The notes under the pieces were generated by a model that saw only the letters and a program-made list of their open reading frames with translations, made no database searches and was not told the origin of the DNA. Positions 15,577 through 24,207 of a stretch of DNA of 64,000 bases are shown here, piece after piece. The stretch spans positions 6,882,001 to 6,946,000 of the forward strand of contig NZ_QUMQ01000001.1 of the NCBI RefSeq assembly GCF_003387075.1. The letters run 5' to 3'. Every line of letters begins with the position of its first letter. Positions within the stretch are counted from its first letter, which is position 1. The translations under genes and the position numbers were made by a program. The stretch comes from Asanoa ferruginea. Its GTDB lineage: Bacteria; Actinomycetota; Actinomycetes; Mycobacteriales; Micromonosporaceae.

Positions 15577-16719
15577 GTGCAACGTGCGAAAAAGGAAATC
15601 TCACGTCTGAGCTGGGCGAGCGCACCCCGGGTGATGGCCGTCGCGGTGTTCGCCGTGACGCTGTTCGGTGCCGGGCTCCTGCGCTTCGGTGCGCAGCCGG
15701 CCGCTGCTCCGATCGCTGGTCCAGCCGCCGCGGTGCCGGCACGACACGCGGTCGCGGCGGCGCCCGCCGCCCAGCCCGACGGCTGCGCCAAGCCCAACCG
15801 GACGATCCAGCTCTACGCGGTCGAGCTGGCCAAGGACCCGGTGACCAAGCAGGTCCGGCTGGGCTACGGCCTGGCGGCGAAGTCAGCCTCCTACCCGGGC
15901 CCGACGATCGAGATGACCGAGGGCGAGTGCCTCGCCATCACCCTGCACAACAACGTGTCGTCGGCGACCCTGCAATCACTGCGCGGCAACAGCGCCCACC
16001 CGCTCGCGGTGTCGCTGCACGCCCACGGCGTCAAATACACCGCGTCGTCGGACGGCACCATGGAGAACAAGTCCTACGTCGCGCCCGGCGGCCAGCGCAC
16101 CTACTTCTGGTATGCCAAGCCCCGCGACCCGACCACCGGCGCGCAGGGCACCGCCGGCTACTGGTGGTATCACGACCACATGGTCGGCGGTCCGCACGGC
16201 ACGGCCGGCATGAGCTCGGGCCTGTTCGGCGCGCTGATCGTGCGCCGCCAGGGCGACGTGAAGCCGGCCCGCACCTACGTGACCGCGTTCGGCGACCGCC
16301 AGTCCATCAATCTGCGGCGCGGTGCCGCGACCGACACGTGCGCCGCGACCAAACCGGTGGCCGGCCCGACCTGCCTGATCGCCAAGCCCGGCGAGCGCAT
16401 CGAGTTCGTGGTCATCGGGATCGGCAACGACGTGCACACGTTCCACCTGCACGGGCACTCGTGGGCCGACACCCGCACCGGAACGCTCGACGGCACCGAC
16501 AAGTCACTGGTCAACTCGGTAGCGGTGATCGACAACAAGACGCTCGGCCCGGGCGACTCGTTCGGCTTGCAGATCATCGCCGGCGACTCGGTCGGCCCTG
16601 GCAACTGGATGCTGCACTGTCACATGCAGTTCCACTCGGACCAGGGCATGTCGACGATGCTGCACGTGCTCAACGCCGACGGCACGGTGGCGCCGCACAG
16701 CGCCGACCACGCACCCTGA
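15577..16719 (+). CDS. Two-domain multicopper oxidase, copy 2
   Basis: About 380 residues and very similar to the oxidase at 10265 along its whole length, including the N-terminal membrane helix (MAVAVFAVTLFGAGLLRFG). Copper motifs are HAHGVKY, WWYHDHMVG, TFHLHGHSW and HCHMQFHSDQGM. It lacks the His/Ala-rich tail of copy 1. I chose GTG 15577 (VQRAKKEISRL) because it aligns with the start of copy 1 and follows a promoter-like TAGGCT; GTG 15520 in the same frame is the alternative but lies next to the terminator hairpin. It converges on anmK with 3 bp between the stop codons. Confidence 0.88.
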   Translation: MQRAKKEISRLSWASAPRVMAVAVFAVTLFGAGLLRFGAQPAAAPIAGPAAAVPARHAVAAAPAAQPDGCAKPNRTIQLYAVELAKDPVTKQVRLGYGLAAKSASYPGPTIEMTEGECLAITLHNNVSSATLQSLRGNSAHPLAVSLHAHGVKYTASSDGTMENKSYVAPGGQRTYFWYAKPRDPTTGAQGTAGYWWYHDHMVGGPHGTAGMSSGLFGALIVRRQGDVKPARTYVTAFGDRQSINLRRGAATDTCAATKPVAGPTCLIAKPGERIEFVVIGIGNDVHTFHLHGHSWADTRTGTLDGTDKSLVNSVAVIDNKTLGPGDSFGLQIIAGDSVGPGNWMLHCHMQFHSDQGMSTMLHVLNADGTVAPHSADHAP

Positions 16720-16722
16720 CGA

Positions 16723-17856
16723 CTATTCCAGCTCCAGCCGCCGGGGGAGGGTGGTCAGCGGAGCCGGCAGCCGCAGCGGCGCGGCGCCGGGGGTGACGGC
16801 GCCGAGCAGCCGCCCGCCGTTGGCGCCGGTGGCGGACGGCACCGCACCCGGCAGTCCGTGCCAGGTGAGCCAGCCGATCAGCGCGAAGAGCACCGCCTCC
16901 TTCGCGTCGGCGGGCAGCCCGAACTCGTCGGAGGGCACGAACGTCACGCCGGGCGCGCGGGCGGCGAGCCGCTTCAGCAGTGTCCGGTTGCGTACGCCGC
17001 CGCCGGAGACCAGCACGTGGTCGAGCCGGTGCCGGCGGAGCTCGGCGCCGACCGTGGCCGCGGTCAGCTCGGTGAGGGTGGCGAGCAGGTCGGCGGGCTG
17101 GTAGCCGCCGGCACCGTCGAGATAGGCCGCGGAGAACAGCTCCTTGCCCGTCGACTTCGGCGGGTTGCGCGCGTAGTAGGGCTCGACGAGAAGCCGGTCG
17201 AGCAGCTCGGTGCGGACCGTGCCGCTGGCGGCCAGCGCACCGCCGCGGTCGTAGGGCTCACCGGTCACGGCGAGCGCGGCGGCGTCGATCAACGCGTTGC
17301 CGGGACCGGTGTCGTAGGCGCAGGTCTCGTCCGGGACCGCGACGGTGAGGTTGGCGATGCCGCCGAGGTTGACCGCACCCCATCGGCCTTCCCGCCCGGC
17401 CAGCAACATGAGGTCGAGCACCGGCACCAGCGGCGCGCCCTGGCCGCCCGCGGCGACGTCGCGCACCCGCACGTCGGCGACCACCGGCAGGCCGGTCCGC
17501 TCGGCGATCCAGGCGGGCTGACCAAGCTGGAGGGTGCCGTCGGTGGCGGCGTGGAACAGCGTCTGCCCGTGCGAGCAGACCAGCTCGGCCGGGCCGGCCG
17601 CGTCGAGCGCCGAGGTGGCCGCCCTGGCGAAGGCGTGGCCGAGCCGGGTGTCGAGCGCGCAGACGTCACCGAGGCCGACCTTGTGCGGCGGCAGCGCGGC
17701 CAGGATCGCGGCCCGCAGCGCCGGCTCGTAGGGCGTGGTCGCGTGGTGCAGCAGCCGGGCCCGAAGCGTGTCGCCGCCCGGCGGCAGGGAGAAGTCGACC
17801 AGCGCCGCGTCGATGCCGTCGTGCGAGGTGCCGGAGCTCAGGCCCAGTACGCGCAT
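16723..17856 (-). CDS. anmK: Anhydro-N-acetylmuramic acid kinase
   Basis: A 377-residue kinase of the AnmK family, which cleaves and phosphorylates 1,6-anhydro-MurNAc to MurNAc-6-phosphate in cell-wall recycling. The start [22 protein letters not shown] matches the family signature (GLMSGTSxDGID), with Ser in place of the usual Met. Further family blocks are [26 protein letters not shown] and [14 protein letters not shown] 17856 lies just before this signature with GGTGGG upstream; an earlier ATG at 17892 adds non-conserved residues. The action is cytoplasmic. It is divergent from a nucleoside hydrolase. Confidence 0.93.
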   Translation of the reverse strand: MRVLGLSSGTSHDGIDAALVDFSLPPGGDTLRARLLHHATTPYEPALRAAILAALPPHKVGLGDVCALDTRLGHAFARAATSALDAAGPAELVCSHGQTLFHAATDGTLQLGQPAWIAERTGLPVVADVRVRDVAAGGQGAPLVPVLDLMLLAGREGRWGAVNLGGIANLTVAVPDETCAYDTGPGNALIDAAALAVTGEPYDRGGALAASGTVRTELLDRLLVEPYYARNPPKSTGKELFSAAYLDGAGGYQPADLLATLTELTAATVGAELRRHRLDHVLVSGGGVRNRTLLKRLAARAPGVTFVPSDEFGLPADAKEAVLFALIGWLTWHGLPGAVPSATGANGGRLLGAVTPGAAPLRLPAPLTTLPRRLELE

Positions 17857-17939
17857 CGACCCACCCTGTTCCCCCACGGTGGTGTGCGTCAATCCGCTGC
17901 GGGCGCATTGTTGCCTCTGCGCACCGTCGGACGGGCCGA

Positions 17940-17945
17940 TAAGCT
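17940..17945 (+). promoter_or_regulatory. Probable -10 box, leaderless start of nucleoside hydrolase
   Basis: TAAGCT ends 6 nt before GTG 17952. No Shine-Dalgarno sequence is present in the gap, which fits leaderless initiation. Confidence 0.45.
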
Positions 17946-17951
17946 CGCCTG

Positions 17952-18917
17952 GTGAGAGCGTCCGCCGCTCGTCCGGTGATCATCGATTGCGATCCGGGAC
18001 ACGACGACGCCCTCGCTCTGCTGCTCGGCGCGGGCGACCCCCGGTTGCGGCTGCTCGGCGTCACGACCGTCGCGGGCAACCAGACGCTGGAGAAGACGAC
18101 ACACAACGCGCTGAAGGTGCTCGCCCTGGCCGGCGTCACCGGCATCCCGGTCGCGGCCGGCTGCGACCGGCCGTTGGTCGGCGAGCTCGTGGTGGCCGCC
18201 AACATCCACGGTGTGACCGGGCTCGACGGGCCCGACGTGGACGTGCCGGTCGCCGAGGTCGCGGCCGTCCACGCGGTCGAGCTGATGCGCCGGCTGCTCG
18301 CCGATGCCGCCGAGCCGGTCACCCTGATCGCCACCGGGCCGCTGACCAACGTCGCGCTGCTGCTGCGTCGCCATCCGGAGGTGATGCCGCGGATCCGCCG
18401 GGTCGTCTTCATGGGCGGCTCGACGGAGCGCGGCAACACGACGCCCTACGGCGAGTTCAACATCGTCACCGATCCCGAAGCGGCCGACATCGTGCTGCGG
18501 TCGGGGCTGCCGACCACGATGATCGGGCTCAACGTCACGCACCAGGCCCGCGCGACCCCGGAGATCATCGCGGAGTTCCGCAGGATGGGCAGCCGCCTGG
18601 GCGCGGTCTGCGCCGACCTGATGACGTTCTTCGCCGGCACCTATCTCCGGGAGTTCGGGTTCCCGGATCCACCGGTGCACGATCCGGTCGCGGTCGCGGC
18701 CGTCATCGACGCGTCGGTCGTCCGGACCGTCGCGGCCCCGGTCGCCGTCGAGCTCACCGGGACGCACACCCGCGGCGCCACCGTCGTCGACCTGCACCAC
18801 CGCACCGGACGTGTCGCCAACGCCGTCGGGGTCGGGCTGCGGGTGGATTCCTTCTGGCGCCTGCTGATGGCTGCCGTAAGACAATTGGGAGGGACGTCAT
18901 CGCACACATCGATCTAG
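17952..18917 (+). CDS. Inosine/uridine-preferring nucleoside hydrolase
   Basis: A 321-residue hydrolase that cleaves the N-glycosidic bond of ribonucleosides. The calcium-binding signature [14 protein letters not shown] is at residues ~12-25; the TGPLTNVA and FMGGS strands and the C-terminal [11 protein letters not shown] segment with the last metal-coordinating Asp are also present. This fits the RihA/IunH family; base preference cannot be read from sequence. The 3' end overlaps the next gene by 19 bp, so the two are probably coupled. It is divergent from anmK, another salvage enzyme. Confidence 0.92.
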   Translation: MRASAARPVIIDCDPGHDDALALLLGAGDPRLRLLGVTTVAGNQTLEKTTHNALKVLALAGVTGIPVAAGCDRPLVGELVVAANIHGVTGLDGPDVDVPVAEVAAVHAVELMRRLLADAAEPVTLIATGPLTNVALLLRRHPEVMPRIRRVVFMGGSTERGNTTPYGEFNIVTDPEAADIVLRSGLPTTMIGLNVTHQARATPEIIAEFRRMGSRLGAVCADLMTFFAGTYLREFGFPDPPVHDPVAVAAVIDASVVRTVAAPVAVELTGTHTRGATVVDLHHRTGRVANAVGVGLRVDSFWRLLMAAVRQLGGTSSHTSI

Positions 18918-19447
18918 GGTTCGACGAGAAGGAAGCGCCCGGGATCACCGGGCTCATGCGGTTCCGGCCGCAGACCGCCGGGCCGCTCAACGCGCTCGCC
19001 GACGCGTTGCTCCGGGCGCCCAACTCGCTGTCGCGGGGTGAGCGGGAGCTGATCGCCGCGCAGGTGTCGGCGCTCAACGAGTGCGACTTCTGCCGCGACT
19101 CGCACTCCGCGTTCGCCGCGGCGCAGCTCGCGCCGGGCATGGCGCTGGTCGAGCAGGTGCGGGCCGACCCCGACACCGCGCCGATCTCGGCCAAGCTGCG
19201 GATGCTGCTGCGGATCGCGGCCGCGGTGCGCGACGACGGCCGCGCGGTGACACCGGCGCTGGTCGCGGCCGCGCGCGACGCCGGTGCGACCGACGTCGAG
19301 ATCCACGACACCGTGCTGATCGCGGCCGCGTTCTGCATGTTCAACCGCTACGTCGACGGTCTGGGCACGTTCGCGCCAGACGATCCCGGCGCCTACGCGG
19401 CGTCGGCGCAGCGGATCGTCGAGTTCGGCTACGTGCCGCCTTCCTGA
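18899..19447 (+). CDS. CMD/AhpD-like peroxidase-related protein, apparent AUC start
   Basis: A protein of about 182 residues of the carboxymuconolactone decarboxylase/AhpD-like fold, with the redox motif ECDFCRDSH (CxxC plus His) and the family tail VLIAAAFCMFNRYVDGLGTFAPDD. It probably acts as a thiol peroxidase or related oxidoreductase. Conserved sequence begins at [17 protein letters not shown], but no ATG, GTG or TTG lies at that point in frame. The strong GGGAGGGA (18887-18894) sits 4-6 nt before ATC 18899 (then GCA CAC ATC), so an AUC start is the best reading. A sequencing error is possible. It overlaps the nucleoside hydrolase 3' end. Confidence 0.8.
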   Translation: MAHIDLGFDEKEAPGITGLMRFRPQTAGPLNALADALLRAPNSLSRGERELIAAQVSALNECDFCRDSHSAFAAAQLAPGMALVEQVRADPDTAPISAKLRMLLRIAAAVRDDGRAVTPALVAAARDAGATDVEIHDTVLIAAAFCMFNRYVDGLGTFAPDDPGAYAASAQRIVEFGYVPPS

Positions 19448-19515
19448 GACGCACGCGTATGCGGGCGAGCGTCTGAGCCATTCAGGCGCGCGCCCGCCCG
19501 GGTTGTACTCGACCC

Positions 19516-20349
19516 ATGACATTTTTGGTTATCGGTGGCACCGGCAAGACCGGCCGACGGGTCGCGGATCGGCTCACGTCGCGCGGCCTCCCGGTCCGCA
19601 TCGGTTCGCGTAAGGGCACGCGGCGCTTCGACTGGGCCGACCGGTCGACCTGGGCACCCGCGTTCGACGGCGTCCGGGCCGCCTACGTCACCTTCTATCC
19701 GGACCTCGCCGTGCCGGGCAGCCCGGCAATGATCGGCGACCTGGCCCGGGTGGCGGTCGACGCCGGGGTCGCGCACCTCGTGCTGCTGTCGGGGCGCGGT
19801 GAGGAAGAGGCGCAGGCCAGCGAGGCGGCGCTCGCGGCGGCGGTGGCCGGCACCGGCACGACCTGGACGGTGGTCCGGGCAAGTTGGTTCATGCAGAACT
19901 TCAGCGAGGCGTTCATGGCCGACGGGGTGCGCGACGGGACGCTGGTCCTGCCGGCCAGCGAGGTGCCGGAGCCGTTCGTCGACTGCGACGACATCGCCGA
20001 CGTGGTGGTGGCCGCGCTGACCGGGTCCGCGCCGTCCGGCCGGGTCTACGAGGTGACCGGGCCGCGAGCTCTGACCTTTGCGGAGGCGGCCCGGGAACTC
20101 GCCAAGGCCAGTGGCCGGGAGGTGACGTTCGTGCCGGTGCCGCTGGACGCTTATGCGGGTGAGTTGCGCGGCTACGGCGTACCCGAAGAAGAGATCGGTT
20201 TGATCGTTTATCTCTTCGGCGAGGTCCTCGACGGCCGCAACGTCGAACCGACCGCTGGTGTCCGGGAAGCGCTGGGCCGCGATCCCCGCGAGTTCGCCGA
20301 CTATGCCCGCGACACCGCGGCCACCGGTGCGTGGGAACAAGCCGCCTAG
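19516..20349 (+). CDS. NmrA-like NAD(P)-binding oxidoreductase
   Basis: A 277-residue Rossmann-fold protein. The N-terminal dinucleotide motif is LVIGGTGKTGRRVADRL (GxxGxxG); later blocks are VVRASWFMQNF and FVDCDDIADVVVAAL, typical of atypical SDR/NmrA-like quinone oxidoreductases or redox sensors. It lacks the YxxxK catalytic pair of classical SDRs. ATG 19516 lies directly before the first beta strand. It is not tightly linked to neighbours. The substrate is unknown. Confidence 0.82.
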   Translation: MTFLVIGGTGKTGRRVADRLTSRGLPVRIGSRKGTRRFDWADRSTWAPAFDGVRAAYVTFYPDLAVPGSPAMIGDLARVAVDAGVAHLVLLSGRGEEEAQASEAALAAAVAGTGTTWTVVRASWFMQNFSEAFMADGVRDGTLVLPASEVPEPFVDCDDIADVVVAALTGSAPSGRVYEVTGPRALTFAEAARELAKASGREVTFVPVPLDAYAGELRGYGVPEEEIGLIVYLFGEVLDGRNVEPTAGVREALGRDPREFADYARDTAATGAWEQAA

Positions 20350-20397
20350 AAGGCTTCCGAACGGGTGCAACGAAACCCGGTCCTCGGAGGACTATGT

Positions 20398-20880
20398 GTG
20401 GTGGTGGTGGAGACGGGCGCGCGGGCCGATGTGTTCGATGTGGTCTATGCGGCGAACTATGCCTCGTTGATCCGGCTCGCCTACGTGACCATCGGCAGCA
20501 TGCCGGCCGCCGAAGACGTCGTGCAGGACGTCTTCGTCGAGTGGTATCGCCGCATCGACCAGGTTGACTCGCCCGCCGCCTACCTGCGCAAGTCGGTGGT
20601 GTTCCGGTGCTCGTCCTGGATCCGGCGCCGGATCCTCGAGCGCCGGCATGCCGGCACGTTCGACCAGCCGCCGGCGGTGCCGCCCGATCCACGGACCGTC
20701 GCCGTCCGCGTCGCGCTCTCGCGGCTGACGCCGCGTTACCGGATGGCGCTGTTCCTGCGTTACTACCTCGATCTCTCGGTGGCGGAGGTCGCCGAGACGC
20801 TCGACTGCCCGGTCGGCACGGCCAAGTCGCTCCTGCACCGCGGCCTGGCACACATGCAGGAACACCTGGAGGACCGATGA
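20398..20880 (+). CDS. ECF RNA polymerase sigma factor (SigE-like)
   Basis: A 160-residue sigma factor. Region 2: YASLIRLAYVTIGSMPAAEDVVQDVFVEWYRRI. Region 4: LTPRYRMALFLRYYLDLSVAEVAETLDCPVGTAKSLLHRGL. The start is set by GGAGGA (20386-20391), 6 nt before GTG 20398; four GTG codons in a row follow (20398, 20401, 20404, 20407), so the exact one is uncertain. It overlaps the next gene by ATGA, as in sigma/anti-sigma or sigma/membrane-sensor pairs. Confidence 0.88.
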   Translation: MVVVETGARADVFDVVYAANYASLIRLAYVTIGSMPAAEDVVQDVFVEWYRRIDQVDSPAAYLRKSVVFRCSSWIRRRILERRHAGTFDQPPAVPPDPRTVAVRVALSRLTPRYRMALFLRYYLDLSVAEVAETLDCPVGTAKSLLHRGLAHMQEHLEDR

Positions 20881-22199
20881 TCTCCGAACAGCACGTCGCG
20901 GAGAGCATCCGGGCCGCCGTCGACGCGATCCCGGTGGAGCCACCGCCGTCCGGTGCCGTCCGGGCCCGCGCCCGCGTGCGGCGCCGCAACCGGCGCCGGG
21001 TGGCCCGGATGTGGCCGGCGGCGATCGCGACCATGGCCGTCTTCGCGATCGTCATGGGTGCGACGGTGGCCCTGACCGTTCCGCGCCCGACCCCGGGCGG
21101 AACGGAGTTCACGCCATACCGGCTGCCTACCTACGTGGCCGGTGCGTCGGAGAGCGCCACGGTGTCGAAGGACCCTCCAGGCCGGGCGATCGCGCTGTTC
21201 ACCCGGAACGGCCGGAAGGTCGTGCTCGCGACCGACGGGGTCAGCTATCGCGATCTTGACCCCGCCGACCAGACGGACGCCGCGCTGCTGTCACCCGACG
21301 GCCTCGCGGTGGTGTTGAGCGATCCGACGGCCGTGACGGGCGTGGTCGACGTGGTCGACCTGCGCACGGGCCGGGTCGAGCACTACCCCGTCGACCCGAC
21401 GGCGGCGCTCCGTCCGCTGGCCTGGTCACCCGACAGCCGCCGAGTGGCGTTCGCGACGCAGGCCACACCCACCGACAACGGCGCGGGCCCGGCCGGCGTG
21501 AGCGTGCTCGACCTGGAGACCCGCGACTTCGTCCGGGTCGCCGATTCCCGGCCGGACACCGGCCGCGGCCGCGTCCTGGCGGCGTTCACGACGTGGGGCG
21601 CGAGCGTGCTCGTATCCGCCGGGGCCGAGCCGGGCTGCACGCTGCGGCTCTACCGGCTGGAGCAGCCGGCGCCGGCCGATCCGGTCGCGGTCGACGGCCC
21701 GGTCGCCCGGTGCAGCGAGGTCGCGACCTTGGGACTGCGCCCGTCGCCGGAACCCGATCGCCCAGCCGTCGCGGGCGTCCCGCCGATGCTGCTCGTGGTG
21801 GGGGAATACCTGGGAAACATCCGCCGACTGAGTTTCCGTGGCGGGTCGCTCGGCGTGCGGTCGGCGGAGCCCGCGACGATCGCGTTCGGCCCCGACGACA
21901 AGGTGCTCGGCTGGGACGGCAGCGACGCGCTCTACGTGGCCTCCACAAGCGAGGTGACCAGGAGGTCCGTCGATGGCCGCAGCCTGACCACGATGGTCCG
22001 CTTCCCGTCCGGCGCGGTCGGTGGTTTCCAGCTCGCGGCCGACCTGGTGCCGCGGAGCACGCCGCTCGACGTCGACGCGGCTCTCTTGCCGCTGTCGCCG
22101 CTGCGGACGGCGGCGGTCATTCTCCTGGTGCTGGGAGTGGCGGCGTTGGTGGTTCTCGTGGTGCTGCTGCGGCGACGGCGGCGCGCGGCTGATCGCTGA
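20877..22199 (+). CDS. Sigma-coupled membrane protein with extracytoplasmic propeller
   Basis: A 440-residue protein translated from an ATG overlapping the sigma gene stop. Residues 1-45 are cytoplasmic and Arg-rich, followed by a membrane helix (WPAAIATMAVFAIVMGATVALTV), a ~330-residue extracytoplasmic region with WD40/TolB-like strands (LAWSPDSRRVAFATQ, VLGWDGSDALYVAS), and a C-terminal helix (AVILLVLGVAALVVLVVLLRRRR). Position and topology suggest a regulator or sensor for the sigma factor, but no zinc anti-sigma motif (HxxxCxxC) is visible. Its ligand is unknown. Confidence 0.75.
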   Translation: MISEQHVAESIRAAVDAIPVEPPPSGAVRARARVRRRNRRRVARMWPAAIATMAVFAIVMGATVALTVPRPTPGGTEFTPYRLPTYVAGASESATVSKDPPGRAIALFTRNGRKVVLATDGVSYRDLDPADQTDAALLSPDGLAVVLSDPTAVTGVVDVVDLRTGRVEHYPVDPTAALRPLAWSPDSRRVAFATQATPTDNGAGPAGVSVLDLETRDFVRVADSRPDTGRGRVLAAFTTWGASVLVSAGAEPGCTLRLYRLEQPAPADPVAVDGPVARCSEVATLGLRPSPEPDRPAVAGVPPMLLVVGEYLGNIRRLSFRGGSLGVRSAEPATIAFGPDDKVLGWDGSDALYVASTSEVTRRSVDGRSLTTMVRFPSGAVGGFQLAADLVPRSTPLDVDAALLPLSPLRTAAVILLVLGVAALVVLVVLLRRRRRAADR

Positions 22200-22200
22200 C

Positions 22201-22560
22201 TCAGCTCGCGTCGACGATCGCGGCGAGGAGTTCGGCGCTCGACCGCATCCGGGCCGCCGCGTCGATCTGGCCGAGGCGTTCATACTGGGCGGCCGCCGCC
22301 ATCCGGTCCGCCGCCTCGGAGCGGACGATCCGCACCATCTCCTCCGCGTCGAGCTCGCGCCGGCGCACCTCGGTGGCGCCCAGGCCCACCGCACCGAGGG
22401 GCCGGGTCGACCTCCCGAGCGCCGGCACCGCCTCGGCGTTGTCGATCGCGGCGATCGCCGAGCGGAGCGCGCCCGCAGCCACGGCATCGCGGGCCCGCAG
22501 GGCGTCGCGGAGGGTGCGGCGCAGCCGCTCGCGCAGCGCGCCCGGTTCGGTGGGGGGCAC
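22201..22560 (-). CDS. GatB/YqeY-like protein
   Basis: A 119-residue protein with the helical YqeY pattern: LRERLRRTLRDALRARDAVAAGALRSAIAAIDNAEAV near the start and a later segment RMAAAAQYERLGQIDAAARMRSSAEL. YqeY-like proteins resemble the tail domain of GatB in Glu-tRNA amidotransferase; their role in the cell is poorly defined. GTG 22560 is preceded by TAGCGT at 7 nt (complement of 22568-22573), which fits a leaderless start. Its stop is 1 bp from the stop of the propeller gene. Confidence 0.85.
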   Translation of the reverse strand: MPPTEPGALRERLRRTLRDALRARDAVAAGALRSAIAAIDNAEAVPALGRSTRPLGAVGLGATEVRRRELDAEEMVRIVRSEAADRMAAAAQYERLGQIDAAARMRSSAELLAAIVDAS

Positions 22561-22677
22561 GGCCGTAACGCTAAGCCACTTCGGTGCGCGGGGCTATGGC
22601 GGTCCGGTGATCGCGTTCAGCCAACGGACAGGTTCTCCCCGGTTTCCGGTCAGCCGGGCACGGCAGGGTGTATTCCG

Positions 22678-24207
22678 ATGACCGACAACGCATTCCCGCT
22701 GGTGACCCGGCGCCGCCTGCTCGTGGGCGGCGGCGGCCTGGTCGCGGCCGGAGCGCTCGGCGGCGGCGGCTTCGCGCTGGGCCGCGCCGGCCGCACCGCG
22801 CCCGCCCAATCGCCCGCACCGACCGCCGCGCTCAGCGCGTTCCGTACCCGTCCCGACCTCGCCATTCCGGTTGTTGATCTGCGGACCAAAGGGTCGACGG
22901 CCAGCGGGCTGGTCTTCCTCACCCCGGCGGCCGGCCTGGGTGGTCGTGGCCCGCTGCTCGTGGATGGCGCCGGCCAGCCGGTCTGGTTCAAGCAGGTCAC
23001 CGGGCCCGGGGTGATCGCGATCGACGCGCGGGTGCAGCGGCTCGCCGGCGAACCGGTGATCACCTGGTGGGAAGGGACGATCGATCCGAAGTACGGGATC
23101 GGGGCCGGCGAGTTCGTCATCGTCGACCGGAGCTACCAGGAGATCCGCCGGCTCCGGGCGCCCGGGCCGACGCCGGCCGACCAGCATGACCTGGTGATCA
23201 CGCCGCAGGGCAGTGCGATCTTCTTCTGCTACGAGCCGGTCGCGGCCGATCTGTCCCCGGTTGGCGGGCCGGCACAGGCCTCGCTGGTCGACGGGGTGAT
23301 CTACGAGATCGACATCGCGACCGGCAGGATCCTGTTCCGCTGGCGTGGTCGCGACCACATCGGGCTCGACGAGTCCTACGCGCCGCCACCGGCCGGGGCG
23401 ACCGCCCGGATTCCCTATGACTACCTGCACGCCAACTCGCTGACCGTCGACGACGACGGCACGCTGCTGATGTCGGCCCGGCACACCTGGACGATTTACA
23501 AGATCGACCGTGGGTCGGGCGCCATCCGTTGGCGTCTGGGCGGCAAGAAGAGCGACTTCAAGATGGGCGCCGACACGGCGTTCGCATGGCAGCACGACGC
23601 CCGGCGCCGCTCGGACGGCACCCTCGGCCTCTTCGACAACGAAGCCGGCATCACCACCCGCTCCTCCGCGTCGCGCGGCCTGATCCTCCGGGTCGACGAG
23701 ACCGCGCGCACCGCCACGCTGGTCCGCGCGCTGGCTTATCCGGGCGGGCTGCTGGCGCCGAGCCAGGGTTCGGTGCAGGAACTGCCCGGCGGCGGCTCGT
23801 TGGTCGGCTGGGGACAGCAACCGCATTTCACGGAGTACGCCGCCGACGGCACCCTCGTCGCCACCGGCGCGCTGCCGGCGGACAACGGCTCCTATCGGGC
23901 GTACAAGTTCGACTGGTCCGGCACGCCCACCGACCAGCCGATGGTGGCGGCGGTCCGCAACGCCGGCGAGGCGGTCACCGCCTACGCGAGTTGGAACGGC
24001 GCGACCGAGGTCAAACGCTGGCGGATCCGTGCCGGCCTGCGACCTGATCAACTCGCCGCCGCGGCCACGGTCGACCGCGCCGGCTTCGAGACCGCGGCCC
24101 CGTTCCCGGGCCCGGCCGTCTTCGTCGTGGCCGACGCGCTCGACGCCGCCGGGAAGACGCTGGGCACGTCGCCGATGACCACGATCCCGCCGGCGGGGAC
24201 TCCATGA
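22678..24207 (+). CDS. Tat-exported arylsulfotransferase-like protein
   Basis: A 509-residue protein with a twin-arginine signal peptide (TRRRLLVGGGGLVAAGALGGGG). The rest fits the actinobacterial arylsulfotransferase (ASST-type) beta-propeller family: GPLLVDGAGQPVWF, WWEGTIDPKYGIGAGEFVIVD, DYLHANSLTVDDDGTLLMSARHTWTIYKID, WRLGGKKSDF and AFAWQHDARR. The conserved His residues in those blocks are the ones expected near the active site. I chose ATG 22678 because it directly precedes the Tat motif. It overlaps the following Tat-exported serine hydrolase by ATGA. The donor and acceptor are unknown. Confidence 0.85.
   Translation: MTDNAFPLVTRRRLLVGGGGLVAAGALGGGGFALGRAGRTAPAQSPAPTAALSAFRTRPDLAIPVVDLRTKGSTASGLVFLTPAAGLGGRGPLLVDGAGQPVWFKQVTGPGVIAIDARVQRLAGEPVITWWEGTIDPKYGIGAGEFVIVDRSYQEIRRLRAPGPTPADQHDLVITPQGSAIFFCYEPVAADLSPVGGPAQASLVDGVIYEIDIATGRILFRWRGRDHIGLDESYAPPPAGATARIPYDYLHANSLTVDDDGTLLMSARHTWTIYKIDRGSGAIRWRLGGKKSDFKMGADTAFAWQHDARRRSDGTLGLFDNEAGITTRSSASRGLILRVDETARTATLVRALAYPGGLLAPSQGSVQELPGGGSLVGWGQQPHFTEYAADGTLVATGALPADNGSYRAYKFDWSGTPTDQPMVAAVRNAGEAVTAYASWNGATEVKRWRIRAGLRPDQLAAAATVDRAGFETAAPFPGPAVFVVADALDAAGKTLGTSPMTTIPPAGTP

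Noticed and set aside
17735-18898. Upstream in-frame extension of the CMD/AhpD-like protein
   Set aside because: The extension is antisense-like low-complexity sequence overlapping the nucleoside hydrolase in another frame; conserved sequence starts only at ~18902.
19447-19474. Hairpin AGACGC...GCGTCT after the CMD-like gene
   Set aside because: The stem is only 6 bp with a 16-nt loop, too weak to call a terminator.
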